Shown here piece by piece: positions 16,507-29,471 of a DNA stretch of 64,000 nt; within the stretch, counting starts at the first letter, position 1; every line of letters begins with the position of its first letter. Source of the stretch: Trichomonas vaginalis G3 (lineage: Eukaryota > Parabasalia > Trichomonadida > Trichomonadidae). The stretch is from positions 18,063,319 through 18,127,318 of the forward strand of contig NC_067206.1 in assembly GCF_026262505.1 (NCBI RefSeq), in the 5' to 3' direction. The notes under the pieces are model-generated. The model was not told where the DNA came from. It did no database searches and saw only the letters and a program-made list of their open reading frames with translations. The position numbers and the translations under genes were made by a program.

Positions 16507-17803
16507 GGGTGTCCAAAGGTGCGTTTAGCACAGCGCTCTATATGAGACTATTAAAGGAGATATATGCTGATTATAAATATATAATAAAAAATATGAATAT
16601 ATGTATATGATGAGTATGTTGTATTTTGGCGCCATGCCGGGATATAAAATGAATTTTGAGACAAGAGGCGGTTTCGCGGGAAATTTTGGCGGGATTTTTT
16701 TCATTTTTTTAATGAATCATAAAGAAAACATCCTCGCTCTTGCAAAAAAATGCAAAGACTGTAAAAAAATCTACGAGACATTGGTAAAATGCTTCGGTAT
16801 GGATGCTCCTAGCTATTCCACTGTAACGTATCATGTTAGGATGTATCACTTCATGAACAAAAAGGCGCCCATTATAAAAATTGACAAAAAATTGCCGGAT
16901 CAAAGAAAAATCAAAGCAATTCTTCAAGCGCTAGATGAAGACCCAAGAGCATCACTCAGAAGGATAGAGGAGATGACAAAGATACCACGTACAACAGTCA
17001 GTTATTATCTGCACAATTATTTGAACTACAAACTAGCGTATACACGTTGGGTTCCGCACAACCTTAATTCAGTTCAAAAAAATCTAGAGTCCAATCTTCG
17101 AAAGAGCTCCTCTCTATATTGGGTGCGTATCAATCCAAGAAGTTTCGCTTTTTAGTAACAGGGGACGAGTCTTGGTTTCACTATGCAACAGAAGCCAAAA
17201 TCATGTGGATCCCGAAGGATGAAAATCCGCAAACATTCCCGAAGAAAAAAATTGACACACCAATGATGATGTTGTCGGTTTTTGGGGCGTGAATGGCATC
17301 ATCGCAATTGATATTCTTCAAAAAACTAATACGATGAATGCTCAGTATCTAATTGACAATGTTCTTACTCAATTATCAATTCTGATGAGTTTGAGAAATC
17401 CAAACAACAAAAACAAAAGTTTGCAATTCATTTTGATAATTCAAGAGTTCCAAAAAGTCATAAGGTAATGAATTACTTGGTGGAAAACAATGTCAAAGTT
17501 GTTCAAAACCCAATTTATTCACCTGATATTGCACCCTCTGACTTTATTTATTCGGCACGCTAAAAAAGAGAGCTGAAGGACGCGAATTTGCGAGTCCAGA
17601 TGATCTTGAAAATTTTGTAAGAGAGCAATTTTGAGCAATTTTCTCATGATGATTTAAAGCGTGTCTTTGAAGCCTGGATCGATCGCTGCGAACGCGTGAT
17701 TGAATCCAATGGTGATTATATTTAAATAAACTTTATATATATGTAACTTGTTTATTTCTATTCGCAGTATTCAGGTTTGTGCTAAACACACCTTTGGACA
17801 CCC
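16507..17803 (+). mobile_element. mariner element, copy 1
   Basis: Ends are GGGTGTCCAAAGGTGCGTTT and its inverse, about 27 bases, flanked by TA on both sides (16505-16506 and 17804-17805). Length 1297 bp matches mariners. It differs from copy 2 (18218-19516) by four single-base indels in homopolymers and a few substitutions. Confidence 0.95.
16712..17725 (+). pseudogene. mariner transposase, copy 1, several frameshifts
   Basis: The likely start is MNHKENILALAKKC (16712). Helix-turn-helix DNA-binding parts span the first 110 residues (FGMDAPSYSTVTYHVR, then DPRASLRRIEEMTKIPRTT). After a shift in an A7 tract near 17080 the catalytic part begins: VTGDESWFHYA, IHFDNSRVPKS and SPDIAP. Extra homopolymer indels near 17282, 17372, 17545 and 17630, absent in copy 2, break it further. 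It cannot give a full enzyme as it stands. Confidence 0.9.
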
Positions 17804-18217
17804 TATATTTTTCATGTTTTACAATTTTTGAATTAAAAATTCACCAAAACGAAAGAATAAATCGGCATTTGTTTTTCATTTTTCATTTAGTAATTAATAC
17901 TTTATCAATCTTGAATTTATAATTTTATTAATTTTTTTGGAGACACAAGTTCGATCCCTAGGAAACATATTTTTTTCTTTTTTTAAAACGAACATCTAAA
18001 CAATTTTTATTACAAAATTAAATTTCATTAATTTCCGCTTGAGAAGATATTCTCCAGTTTTTTGCAATCAGGTTAAACTGAAGAATTTGTCTTCTTTTCA
18101 TCTCTATTGTCGACTTCAAAACATCCGATCCAAACTGAGATTTGACATCAAAAACAAAGCCAACTAGCATATATAAAATTTATGAAAAGACGTTTTGTTT
18201 GTTTTATTATTAATATA
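17804..18217. other. 414 bp between the two mariners
   Basis: AT-rich sequence without a supported gene. A minus-strand peptide around 18040-18170 is too degenerate to name. Confidence 0.4.
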
Positions 18218-19516
18218 GGGTGTCCAAAGGTGTGTTTAGCACAAACCTGAATACTGCGAATAGAAATAAACAAGTTACATATATATAAAGTTTATTTAAA
18301 TATAATCACCATTGGATTCAATCACGCGTTCGCAGCGATCGATCCAGGCTTCAAAGACACGCTTTAAATCATCATGAGAAAATTGCTCAAATTGCTCTCT
18401 TACAAAATTTTCAAGATCATCTGGACTCGCAAATTCGCGTCCTTCAGCTCTCTTTTTTAGCGTGCCGAATAAATAAAAGTCAGAGGGTGCAATATCAGGT
18501 GAATAAATTGGGTTTGGAACAACTTTGACATTGTTTTCCACCAAGTAATTCATTACCTTATGACTTTTGTGAACTCTTGAATTATCAAAATGAATTGCAA
18601 ACTTTTGTTTTTGTTGTTTGGATTTCTCAAACTCATCAGAATTGATAATTTGAGTAAGAACATTGTCAATTAGATACTGAGCATTCATCGTATTAGTTTT
18701 TTGAAGAATATCAATTGCGATGATGCCATTCACGCCCCAAAAAACCGACAACATCATCATTGGTGTGTCAATTTTTTTCTTCGGGAATGTTTGCGGATTT
18801 TCATCCTTCGGGATCCACATGATTTTGGCTTCTGTTGCATAGTGAAACCAAGACTCGTCCCCTGTTACTAAAAAGCGAAACTTCTTGGATTGATACGCAC
18901 CCAATATAGAGAGGAGCTCTTTCGAAGATTGGACTCTAGATTTTTTTGAACTGAATTAAGGTTGTGCGGAACCCAACGTGTATACGCTAGTTTGTAGTTC
19001 AAATAATTGTGCAGATAATAACTGACTGTTGTACGTGGTATCTTTGTCATCTCCTCTATCCTTCTGAGTGATGCTCTTGGGTCTTCATCTAGCGCTTGAA
19101 GAATTGCTTTGATTTTTCTTTGATCCGGCAATTTTTTGTCAATTTTTATAATGGGCGCCTTTTTGTTCATGAAGTGATACATCCTAACATGATACGTTAC
19201 AGTGGAATAGCTAGGAGCATCCATACCGAAGCATTTTACCAATGTCTCGTAGATTTTTTTACAGTCTTTGCATTTTTTTGCAAGAGCGAGGATGTTTTCT
19301 TTATGATTCATTAAAAAAATGAAAAAAATCCCGCCAAAATTTCCCGCGAAACCGCCTCTTGTCTCAAAATTCATTTTATATCCCGGCATGGCGCCAAAAT
19401 ACAACATACTCATCATATACATATATTCATATTTTTTATTATATATTTATAATCAGCATATATCTCCTTTAATAGTCTCATATAGAGCGCTGTGCTAAAC
19501 GCACCTTTGGACACCC
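18218..19516 (-). mobile_element. mariner element, copy 2, inverted relative to copy 1
   Basis: 1299 bp with the same terminal repeats (GGGTGTCCAAAGGTGTGTTT) and TA at 18216-18217 and 19517-19518. It faces copy 1 across 414 bp. Confidence 0.95.
18296..19311 (-). pseudogene. mariner transposase, copy 2, single frameshift
   Basis: Two overlapping frames cover the enzyme: 19311-18868 (DNA-binding half) and 18904-18296 (catalytic half). Catalytic residues are Asp in VTGDESWFHYA, Asp in IHFDNSRVHKS and Asp in SPDIAPSDFYLFG; the last two are separated by 34 residues, the DD34D mark of mariner. The frame changes at CAAAAAAATCTAGA, where an A AAA AAT heptamer would let a -1 slip join both halves exactly. 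Both copies share this site, so it is either an inherited lesion or a programmed shift. Tvmar1 mariners are known in T. vaginalis. Confidence 0.9.
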
Positions 19517-19623
19517 TATATTTATTATTTTTCATTATGTATTCCTATTATTTTGCTGCATAATTGGTTCTGAGACTAAAAAGATATCAAATTAAGGTAT
19601 AATAAAAATTTTTTTATTCAAAT

Positions 19624-20589
19624 TTAATCATTTTCAATTTTCTTTTCAATTTCTTCTTGGGCAATTTCTGCCAAAAGTGAGAGTTGAGAGATATATCCCT
19701 CAGGCTGGATTGCCTCATTTTCCAAGGCATTGAAGAGGAACATTAAAATTGCTTTGCATTTTTCACGTTGGATAAAACGCTTTTCTTCTGTGATTCCTTT
19801 CTCCTTCTGAAGAACTCTCATGAAGCGAGTTTCCGGATCTCGTGAATTTGCAACTCGGATTTTGAGAAGGTAGGATGGGAAAACCTCTCGAATGATCATA
19901 TTTACAAAATCGTCAATTCTGATATGCTTTTTTCCAAGGAAAACAGTATATTTGATCTGGCGGAAATGGCTCTCAGAGACGTTGTTAGTTGCCTCATTTG
20001 ATCCACGGTGCATGATCATCCATTTGACTAAATGGGGTCTCCATTGCTTCGCAAAATAATTGAAGGCAGTTGGTTCTGCTTGCTCCAAAAGTGTAACAAG
20101 ATTCTCATATGCTGCGGTTGATTCTTCTTTCATCTGCTGTTCGTCTGTCGTATCAATGCGAAGTGTTAAGAAGTCCATGAGGATATAAAATGTCTCGTAA
20201 TTCTCATTGGAAACGAACTTCGATTTGATCTCTGACTTACTTATCGCCCTTAAAACATGTACTGCACACCAGGTAAGGTGTGCAAGGGGAAATCCACACT
20301 CAACTGCTACAGCAATATTGAGAGCGCAGTCTGCACAAAACATTTTTGGATCGAGGTGGGCCCATATGCAGAACTGATAGAGGCAACGTTGAATGTTTTC
20401 AGCTGTATTTGGGCGGACAACAAAGTAGCAGAATGGGAAGATTGTTTCTTGGATAGTCTTTGCTGTTAGTGCAAAGACTTGAAGCTTGCCTTCTAGCAAT
20501 GAATGAGTTGAATCGATATGTATTGGCCTTTCATTCAAGTTGATCTGGTGGGCAAAACCTTTTCGGGATGAAACCAAAGTAGCCGACAA
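19624..20589 (-). pseudogene. MULE transposase, C-terminal (catalytic) half
   Basis: 321 codons with the Mutator-type DDE arrangement: IHIDSTHSLLEG (first Asp), KMFCADCALNIAVAV (second Asp) with the companion TWCAVHVLRAI, and NNVSESHFRQIKY (Glu). The frame lacks an ATG start and the expected zinc-finger N-terminus, which lies on the same strand at 29958-30560, beyond a 9.4 kb insertion. The two halves are therefore parts of one broken gene. The first codons (ATLV) are within the end sequence of the inserted block. Confidence 0.8.
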
Positions 20590-20592
20590 ATT

Positions 20593-21076
20593 GAGAGGAA
20601 AGTTTGGTCACAGACATCTATAAAAGTTATCAGCACCAATGAGTGATACCACCAGATAGGCCACCCATAATGTAGTTCATTCATGTAATCAAATCAATAT
20701 ATTAATATTTACCCTATATTTGAGCTTGCATTAAATTTGCTATGAACGGTAACACTATGTTTTGTTGATGTGTATATCATCTATAGATAATATATATTAT
20801 GTTGATGTAGTTAGACACACTTAGTTTAATAGTTAGGTATATGATACAAAATATATCTATGTTTGTGAGTAATGTTGAGTGTGTTTTGAGTGTGTATATG
20901 TATGTATAATATATGTTTAGTAGAGATATTAGTGATTTTAGTGTGTTGAATGTGTTTTTTATAAAAAAGAATTTCGATATCTTAAAAAAATGTGTCAAAT
21001 TTGATTTGACAATGTGAATATAATTTATTTTAAGAGTGTATTTGTTCTATGTATGTTTGATGTAAAAAGTCCAAGA
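20593..21076. other. outer non-coding part of the block
   Basis: AT-rich with many TATAT and TGTGTA runs; no gene. It is only faintly related to the opposite segment 29472-29940 (both contain GCATTAAATTT), in contrast to the near-identical inner arms. Confidence 0.4.
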
Positions 21077-22387
21077 TTTTTCGGAATCTCCAAGATATTC
21101 GCATCAAAAAAAGTTTCGTTAATTTTGATAAATGTATATGTGTGTTATTTGTTATATTATATAGATGCATGTTATGTGTATTAGAATGAGTGCTATTGAG
21201 TATTCACTGAGATATTAGCACATCAAAGGTGAAAAAAGTGACGTTTTTCCGAGCAAACCTTGATGCTACAAATTCTATGGTTATCAGCTCTATTCTTAAT
21301 TTTGCATAATAGATAAATATATAACTATTCGTAATATTATGTGGTATATTCAGATAGGCTCAATATTAACTATCAAAAAATTCCGTACGTGGAGCACATC
21401 AAAAGCATTCAATTTTTATTATATCTTATGAGGGTGATGTGTTATAAGCTTATAATATATATGAGTAATATCTATATATATGTCCAAATATGTGATAAAA
21501 GATTGAGGCTTGTTGAGTTAGTTTTGAGGTGTGATTAAAATGCAATCAGCACGTTACACATAAGCTTATATAATCTGAGTGTATTTTGAATATATTGAGT
21601 AAAGTATTTTATTTTGTGATGTGTATTATGAGTTTGAGTTATTTTTTGAGAAAATATAATTTATATCGAAAAAAAAGTTTGTCTGTTTGTACTCATTTTG
21701 TTATAGATATCTTATATTAATATATGCTTTTTATTTATATAATAAAAGTTGCGTGTTTACTATTTATTTTTTGAGATTCTATGATAAAAAAGGCGACATT
21801 TTCCTGAGGGAATTTTGATCGAGCGAATTTTGTGTGTGAGTGTGATGAGATTGAGATCACAGTTGAATATAATATATCACTATATATAATAGTATGCTAT
21901 CATATGCTATAAGTGTGTAGGCTTAATATCCACAGAGATATAAATGCGTTTTTGTGATGAAAAAAGACGATTATCGGGGGTCAAAAAACGATTATTGTGA
22001 GTTATGTGAGTGAGCTATATATATGAAGTATATGTATGAAATATAGGAAACATTATATAGTATAACATATTATATAGCGCCGTTCCGGACAACACCACCT
22101 GGTGCTGTGGAACGTGCACAACAAAAAAGTACAAAGGAATTATTTAAGACCGATATAAATGGTCCTACCCCCACATTTTCATATATAAGGATTCATTTTA
22201 TATTATTTGTTTAGAGTTCTGCAGAAATTTCGCATAATATCATGAGATTCGTTCAAACTCAGATTTCGCTAATTCATATATAGGATGATTACATATGTTA
22301 TATATTATCATATTACACAACTTAAATTGATATTAAAATATTATTCACTGAGTTATTATTTAAAAAACGTTATTTTTATGTGACGAA
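21077..22387 (+). repeat. 1.3 kb inverted repeat, left arm
   Basis: From TTTTTCGGAATCTCCAAG to TTTTTATGTGACGAAA it matches 28160-29471 in reverse complement almost base for base; the difference I noticed is CTGCAGAAATTT versus GTGCAGAACT context near 22220. The arm carries GGACAACACCACCTGGTGCT and a short palindromic CCACCTGG core. Near identity implies recent formation or ongoing gene conversion. No credible gene inside. Confidence 0.9.
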
Positions 22388-23150
22388 ACTTCAAACTGAG
22401 AGAATCATTTAATATTGGTGTTTTTGAAGTAAATATCATTTACTTAAAATAAGCACTTATCACTAGTATATATCAACTTTGAATCACATTTATATCATAT
22501 CTATTTGTCAAGTTATTATCTAATTTCATATATCTGTGAATGATGCGTTTTCCAAAATTCATTCCTTATTATCGCATATTTGACATAGACTTTTTCCCGA
22601 CATACGGCAAATAAATAAATCGGACTTTAACTCATTTAATCCAAAAAATGTATAAGCTTCCTAAGTTAATATATTGAGTAGAAATGAATCACTATGAAAT
22701 TTCAAATTTTGAATTTGATATTAAATATCAAATTTAAAAAATTGTGTAAGTATAGAAAATAGCATGTTTAGTCGTATTTAAATTATGAGTAAATGAATTT
22801 CATCGTATAAAATTAGCATCATATTGTGTTTTTTATTAGAAAATAAGATCTTTTTAAAATTTAATGAGATTTACACTATATATTATATGGATACTTCGTA
22901 TATACACCTAAGATAAGATTTGTTCGGTGTTATTTTAAGAATTAAGCTTAATTTTACTGTATATTTTGAAATTTCGAAATAATTGATGGGTTATATAGTG
23001 TGTTTATTGAGTTTATTAGGATCTAATATGTATGATAACATGATACATTGTTGGATTTGTGAATCTGTGAATAATGTAAAAAAAATTAATCTAATTCCAA
23101 ATGAATAATATGTAAAATGGCATATTTGATATTTTTATGATACTAAATTA
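22388..23150. other. spacer between left arm and hAT
   Basis: AT-rich DNA with no gene found. It ends in the hAT target duplication CTAAATTA at 23143-23150. Confidence 0.4.
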
Positions 23151-26100
23151 TAGGGCTGTACAAGATTTAAAAAAACATTGCCGGGTTACCGTAGAGGCCT
23201 AAAAAAATCGCGCCTCGGCGGCAAGCCGCCTCGGCATTAAGAATGCGCATCTAAATTTTTATATGTCCTTCTTTCTTTTATTTTTCCCTTCCCTTTCTTT
23301 TCTTTTTCTTTTTTTCCCTCCTCTTGCTCTCATTTACCTTTTTTTTCCTTTTCTCATCATTTTTCAAAATTTAAAATTTTTATCAAAAATCTTGCCTATA
23401 AAAGCAGACTATGGAACCTTTTAATGCCTCTTAATCAATATTATACAGCATAAAGCATATTAAATGAAAGTAATTACGTATAAATTTATTTTATTATCTT
23501 ATTTATTAATTCTTTAGCATGTATTGTTTAATATTAACTTTTCTGTACATTAAATATGATATCTCCAAAGTATGAATGCCTTGTAACGAAACGAAAACTT
23601 AATTTTATGTTGAATATTTGTCACAAACATTAGATTATTAAAATATATGTTGGATATCCCTTAGTATGAGACTTCATGACTCTTGTTGTCTAACGTGAGC
23701 TTTGGATTGCAAGCTCTGTGGTTAACGAACATAAATTAATTGTAAAGTTTTCAAAAATTTTCATCGTTTCTATCAGCATCTATTTTTCCTATAAAATAAT
23801 ATATTTGTATGAATACAATATTTAGTAATTTTTTTATTTCCCATAATTTCATTCAAAATTTCAGAAAAAATTAATTTCTATTCAATATTATTTCAGCTTC
23901 AAAACACTTCATTCTTATAGATGTTGATTCACTAAAGTGTGATTCTATTTATATGAGGTAGGGGCATGAGGCTCGGCAAGTCTTATTGCTTTTTACCTCA
24001 ATTTAGGTATTAAATAATTATAATGATTCATAGTGGCCGCTGCTGACTGGCCATCAGCAGTCCCCTGGCCAAGATTAATATAATTATTTAATACTTATCC
24101 AGTTTTACATCAATAACAACAAAGCTAATCAATCATCATTCAGAAATGCGGGAAATTACTACTAATATTAAAGATTGATAGACATTAGGCTGGCCACCTT
24201 CTGTCTAATATCTTTACGAATAAAAATAATACTTTTTAAAACAAATTATTTAATAAATTTTATTAAAAAACAAAATCAAATATCAAATTGATCATCATTC
24301 AACTTGATGAAGAAGCGGCATGCTACATATTCTTCTTTGCATGATTCGTTCATTGAATTTCTTGTCTTTCGCAATTCAGATATTACACGTTCTACATCTG
24401 CTTCACTGCACGAAAGTGACATCATCCTTTTTCCAATTGGTCTTATTGCTTTTAGTTGCTTTATGCCATTCATGTACCAAAACTTGCCATCATTTTGAGC
24501 AAGATGATGACCATTTATAAGATGGGAATCATCTTGCTCTATGAAGAAATCGTAAGCATCACTCAATTCCTTGGCTCTATCGTCTTTATTGATCGTTGGA
24601 TCAACTGTTGATTCGGCAATTGCTCTTTGTCTGAGGATTGTTATCATGAATGTGTATAGATCTTTTATCTCTTCATCTACAACATCCCAGACCAAGGAAT
24701 TCCTCGAACCATCGGCATTTGTTTCGGCTGCATGATCGTCGTTAAGCATTTGTTCCTCTTCTGCTTGCTGGATCTCTTCATCATGCTCGGCTACCTCGTC
24801 AACACGTTCTGTTCGTTCTTCTTCAAGGATTTCGCCGAGTTTCTCAAATGTGATCTCGCGATTGATGATCCTCAGGGAAGGAATCGTTGGGACTTGCACA
24901 TCTTTCAACTGCATTATAGGTGGATAGCTTGTCTTTCCTCCAAAACCCTTCTTGTCTCTGATGATCTTCCTTGCTAACGGTGTAAAGCCGAAAGCAAACC
25001 GAAGCAAATCAATTCTACCATATTCTTTCATATCATTTTTGAATATTGTAGTGATTGATCGGAGAATCTCTTCACCATCTGGCGTTAATCTTCCTGCCAT
25101 TTCATCCAACATCCCTTGGCACTGTTGTATCATCAGGAATGCATAAGCACCCATGGACTTGTTGGATTCCAGCCATAATTGAAGTTGCTTTAATGGCTTG
25201 AATATCATTAAAGCATCTTTAAAGAGTGGAGGAATTCCATCACGTGTCCATTGTAACTGTTCACGTGTAGCTCTGGAAAGGGATAGTGGAAGATCTCCAC
25301 TTCTTAAAGCAGTATTAATTGTTTCCAGATTATCAAAGATGAAAAACAGAGTATCATATATGTAGAGCCAGCGAGTTTCCGGGATTGATGGAACCCTGAT
25401 CTTGTATCTCGCTCTCATATCGTGATTCTTAAAGATAATGATAATCTGGTGAACTCTATTCATCAGTTCATTCAACAATGGACATTGCTTACGTGCGTGG
25501 ACAATAGCATTGTTCAAGACGTGGTTAAGGCAACGAATGTACACGGTTTGTAAGCCAGGGAAAAGGGCTCCTTCTGGCCTCCAGTGGCAGAGTCCTTTAA
25601 CCTGGGCTGGCAAACCATCTCCGACTACTCCAGCTACGTGGTTTTTTTAACCTTAAGAGAATCAAACCACGTATGGTAGTCCTCGTATGTCCAATTAGTC
25701 GAAATTGTTGTGTCGAAGAATTGGTGGCGATCTGTTTTGCCTGGATTGCACACACAAGAGAATAGACCATGACGGCTGCCGTGTGTTCCGCAGTCCAGGG
25801 AAATTGAGAAGATGCGGAATTCCTCGCAGAACTTTAGGCCCCGAGAGGAGTCTGTTTTGCCTAAAGTAATCAATGCCTCTCTGACACCGCGCCGTGTGAA
25901 CTCAATGTCTGGGATTGTAAAGTTGATGCCCTGTTCGCGATTGACTTTATTTTTAAGCCATTTGGCGAAGCTCTCTAGGAAGCTTTTAAATGCTGGCTTC
26001 ATTGTGGCATAAAGGCTTATATCTAGGCTCGCAATAAGCCTGGCAATGATCTCTTCTAACGAAGGATCATTACCAGAGCCAACTGCTTGCTGAGTATTCT

Positions 26101-27157
26101 CAACTTGGTGCTCAGCAGGAACGTAGTTGGGCATTGGGAGTAAAAATTTGCACTTATGATCTTTAAAATCATTTTTCCTGCTTTTTTAATGCATCGCACG
26201 AACTGCCCTTGAACTAATGTTTCACTACATTCGGCACAGTATGTAAAGAGCCTTCCTTTGTCTGATTGATTAGGCTCATTCTCATAATAGCCGATCGTAG
26301 TGAAACATTTTTTCCACACTTTGTTTCCAATGTTTCAGGAGTTGGTGGATATTTCGTCTTCTTAAATGGAATCCACTCATCATATACATGAGGATCCCAT
26401 GCAGTCATAATAAAAATAAAGCTTTTTGAATATATTCAATTTTTAAATGATATTTTCACGGGTTAAATATAAAATAAAGAATAAGATGTAAATTATTAAA
26501 ATATTTAATTTTAAATTTTGAACCCGTGATAAATATTTTTTTGCATTGTTATTAATAATGAAAAATAAAGCTTATTTCAATGAAAATTGTTCTGCAAATT
26601 TATTTCACTTTTGACCTCACTTTTTCCGTAATTCAATTTTTTACTTTTAATATTTTAGATCTTCATAATATCATTTGAAAAATTAACCATATAAAAAAAT
26701 CAAGTTATCAATTCACTTTTTCCGTAATTCAAAAATCAAAAATATAAATAATATATCTTTTTATCAAATATTATTATTATATTCTATGAAAAATGAGGTC
26801 CGGAAATTTTGCGGATTCCCGTAACTCAATTTTACGGAAAAAGTGCAGTAAACTATTCAAAATACGGAAAAATTGGTGTAAACTAATGATTTTACGGTAA
26901 AATCACGGAAAGTCCCGGAAGAATATATGTGCCTATATGAAATTATACAAAAATGAATCAAACGCATTTTAAAAGATTGTTCTTGTATTATAAATGCTAT
27001 TCGCAGATTTATTAGTTGAAGAAAATTACCAAATTTTTGCCGATTTACAAAAAATGATTTACAAAGCATATTTTTATAAGCCTTAAAAAATCTTTAAAAT
27101 GTCACCGGTGACGGAAATCCATGGTAACCAACCGCGGTTCCCGTTTGGAATGCCATA
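23151..27157 (-). mobile_element. hAT transposon with 8 bp target duplication
   Basis: Ends are TAGGGCTGTACAAG (left) and the inverse of TATGGCATTCCAAA (right), each flanked by CTAAATTA (23143-23150 and 27158-27165). An 8 bp duplication and TA-x-GG ends are hAT features. Length 4007 bp. The non-coding flanks (23160-24270, 26410-27150) contain short hairpins such as GCCGCTGCTGACTGGCCATC near 24030 and many repeats of a TTTTCCGTAA / TTACGGAAAA motif near 26620-26920 that may be subterminal transposase sites. Confidence 0.85.
24276..26408 (-). pseudogene. hAT transposase, frameshifted
   Basis: The order on the minus strand is a cysteine-containing N-terminal region (LFTYCAECSETLV, BED-finger-like) at 26408-26150, a catalytic start FSISLDCGTHGSRHGLF, VAGVVGDGLPAQ with the companion CLNHVLNNA, and a C-terminal hAT dimerisation block SEADVERVISELRKTRNSM ending at 24276. 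Frames change near 26150-26330 and at an A7 run near 25645. Size (about 700 residues) is normal for hAT. Acidic stretches of Glu lie before the dimerisation part. Confidence 0.8.
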
Positions 27158-28159
27158 CTAAATTATCACTATTATCACAAATTATGAGAAAATCCATGAA
27201 ATCAAATTCCAAAAAAATTTGAAAATCAAAAAATGATTATAAAAATGACGATTTGAGAGATAAAATAAGAATTTTAAGATTTTCTGAGTCGATAAATCTA
27301 AATAGTATTGGGTTTATATGATTTTATCCGATTGTGTTAATAGAAATATAATAATTTTTAAAAAAGAATGTAATTTGAAAAACAAAATTCGAGAAAAGAA
27401 GTTAGAGTAGTATGGCTATGACGATAGCCCTACTACTGTAACCTCTTTTCTCGAAAAACACACTTTTTTAAAATAATTCTTCAATTAATTTTAAATATCA
27501 TTATCTAATTCCTTATTCTATTAATATACTACCAATATAGTACAAAACCATTCAAAGACTCATTCAATCCCGAATTTTTTTTCTGATTCAAATTTTTTAA
27601 ACAAAAATTTCATAAAAATTCTATAAACAATATAATTATCAACTAAGAAAACTTGGTGCATTCTAGTATCCCCGCGATATTATGTTTTTACATTTGATTT
27701 AAATTTTTAAGCTATAGAATTGAATATTCCGAATATTTATATGATGATTATAATTAGTAAAGTATTTAATAAAGTATTCTATTACAAAATCAAAAATTGT
27801 TTAAGATATCTCAAATCTCGATATCAAATATTAAGTGTCAAATCTTAGATTACATGATAGATATATTAGGATTAGTTTGCTTTTTCGTTTTATACAATAA
27901 CAAATTGTATATGATAAGTGTGTGAGGCTACACAATTCTTTCCGTCCCAAGCGGGGAATTGTGTAGTTTACACCGCATTTTAGGGAAAATATAATGGAAA
28001 AATGATGCGCATGGGATGAGATTTTCATTAATAACTCAATGGGTAAGTGTATTTGAAAGATATGTGCTATGAATTATATATATATAAGGAAGTGTACAAA
28101 CATATACAAGTGTGATCTTTGATATAGATGTGATATATAGGATTTTGCTCCGTTGAAAA
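27158..28159. other. spacer between hAT and right arm
   Basis: No gene found. It holds two hairpins: TCGAGAAAAGAAGTTAGAG paired with its inverse (27389-27454, about 31-base arms around CGACG), and CTACACAATTC paired with GAATTGTGTAG at 27928-27966. Confidence 0.6.
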
Positions 28160-29471
28160 TTTCGTCACATAAAAATAACGTTTTTTAAATAATAACTCAG
28201 TGAATAATATTTTAATATCAATTTAAGTTGTGTAATATGATAATATATAACATATGTAATCATCCTATATATGAATTAGCGAAATCTGAGTTTGAACGAA
28301 TCTCATGATATTATGCGAAATTTGTGCAGAACTCTAAACAAATAATATAAAATGAATCCTTATATATGAAAATGTGGGGGTAGGACCATTTATATCGGTC
28401 TTAAATAATTCCTTTGTACTTTTTTGTTGTGCACGTTCCACAGCACCAGGTGGTGTTGTCCGGAACGGCGCTATATAATATGTTATACTATATAATGTTT
28501 CCTATATTTCATACATATACTTCATATATATAGCTCACTCACATAACTCACAATAATCGTTTTTTGACCCCCGATAATCGTCTTTTTTCATCACAAAAAC
28601 GCATTTATATCTCTGTGGATATTAAGCCTACACACTTATAGCATATGATAGCATACTATTATATATAGTGATATATTATATTCAACTGTGATCTCAATCT
28701 CATCACACTCACACACAAAATTCGCTCGATCAAAATTCCCTCAGGAAAATGTCGCCTTTTTTATCATAGAATCTCAAAAAATAAATAGTAAACACGCAAC
28801 TTTTATTATATAAATAAAAAGCATATATTAATATAAGATATCTATAACAAAATGAGTACAAACAGACAAACTTTTTTTTCGATATAAATTATATTTTCTC
28901 AAAAAATAACTCAAACTCATAATACACATCACAAAATAAAATACTTTACTCAATATATTCAAAATACACTCAGATTATATAAGCTTATGTGTAACGTGCT
29001 GATTGCATTTTAATCACACCTCAAAACTAACTCAACAAGCCTCAATCTTTTATCACATATTTGGACATATATATAGATATTACTCATATATATTATAAGC
29101 TTATAACACATCACCCTCATAAGATATAATAAAAATTGAATGCTTTTGATGTGCTCCACGTACGGAATTTTTTGATAGTTAATATTGAGCCTATCTGAAT
29201 ATACCACATAATATTACGAATAGTTATATATTTATCTATTATGCAAAATTAAGAATAGAGCTGATAACCATAGAATTTGTAGCATCAAGGTTTGCTCGGA
29301 AAAACGTCACTTTTTTCACCTTTGATGTGCTAATATCTCAGTGAATACTCAATAGCACTCATTCTAATACACATAACATGCATCTATATAATATAACAAA
29401 TAACACACATATACATTTATCAAAATTAACGAAACTTTTTTTGATGCGAATATCTTGGAGATTCCGAAAAA
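28160..29471 (-). repeat. 1.3 kb inverted repeat, right arm
   Basis: Reverse complement of 21077-22387. Short frames in the arms are mirror images of each other and show no domain, so they are not called. Confidence 0.9.

Noticed and set aside
21341-21538. 65-codon ORF, repeated at 29010-29207 on the other strand
   Set aside because: It is duplicated only because it lies in the inverted arms; composition is that of random A/T-rich DNA.
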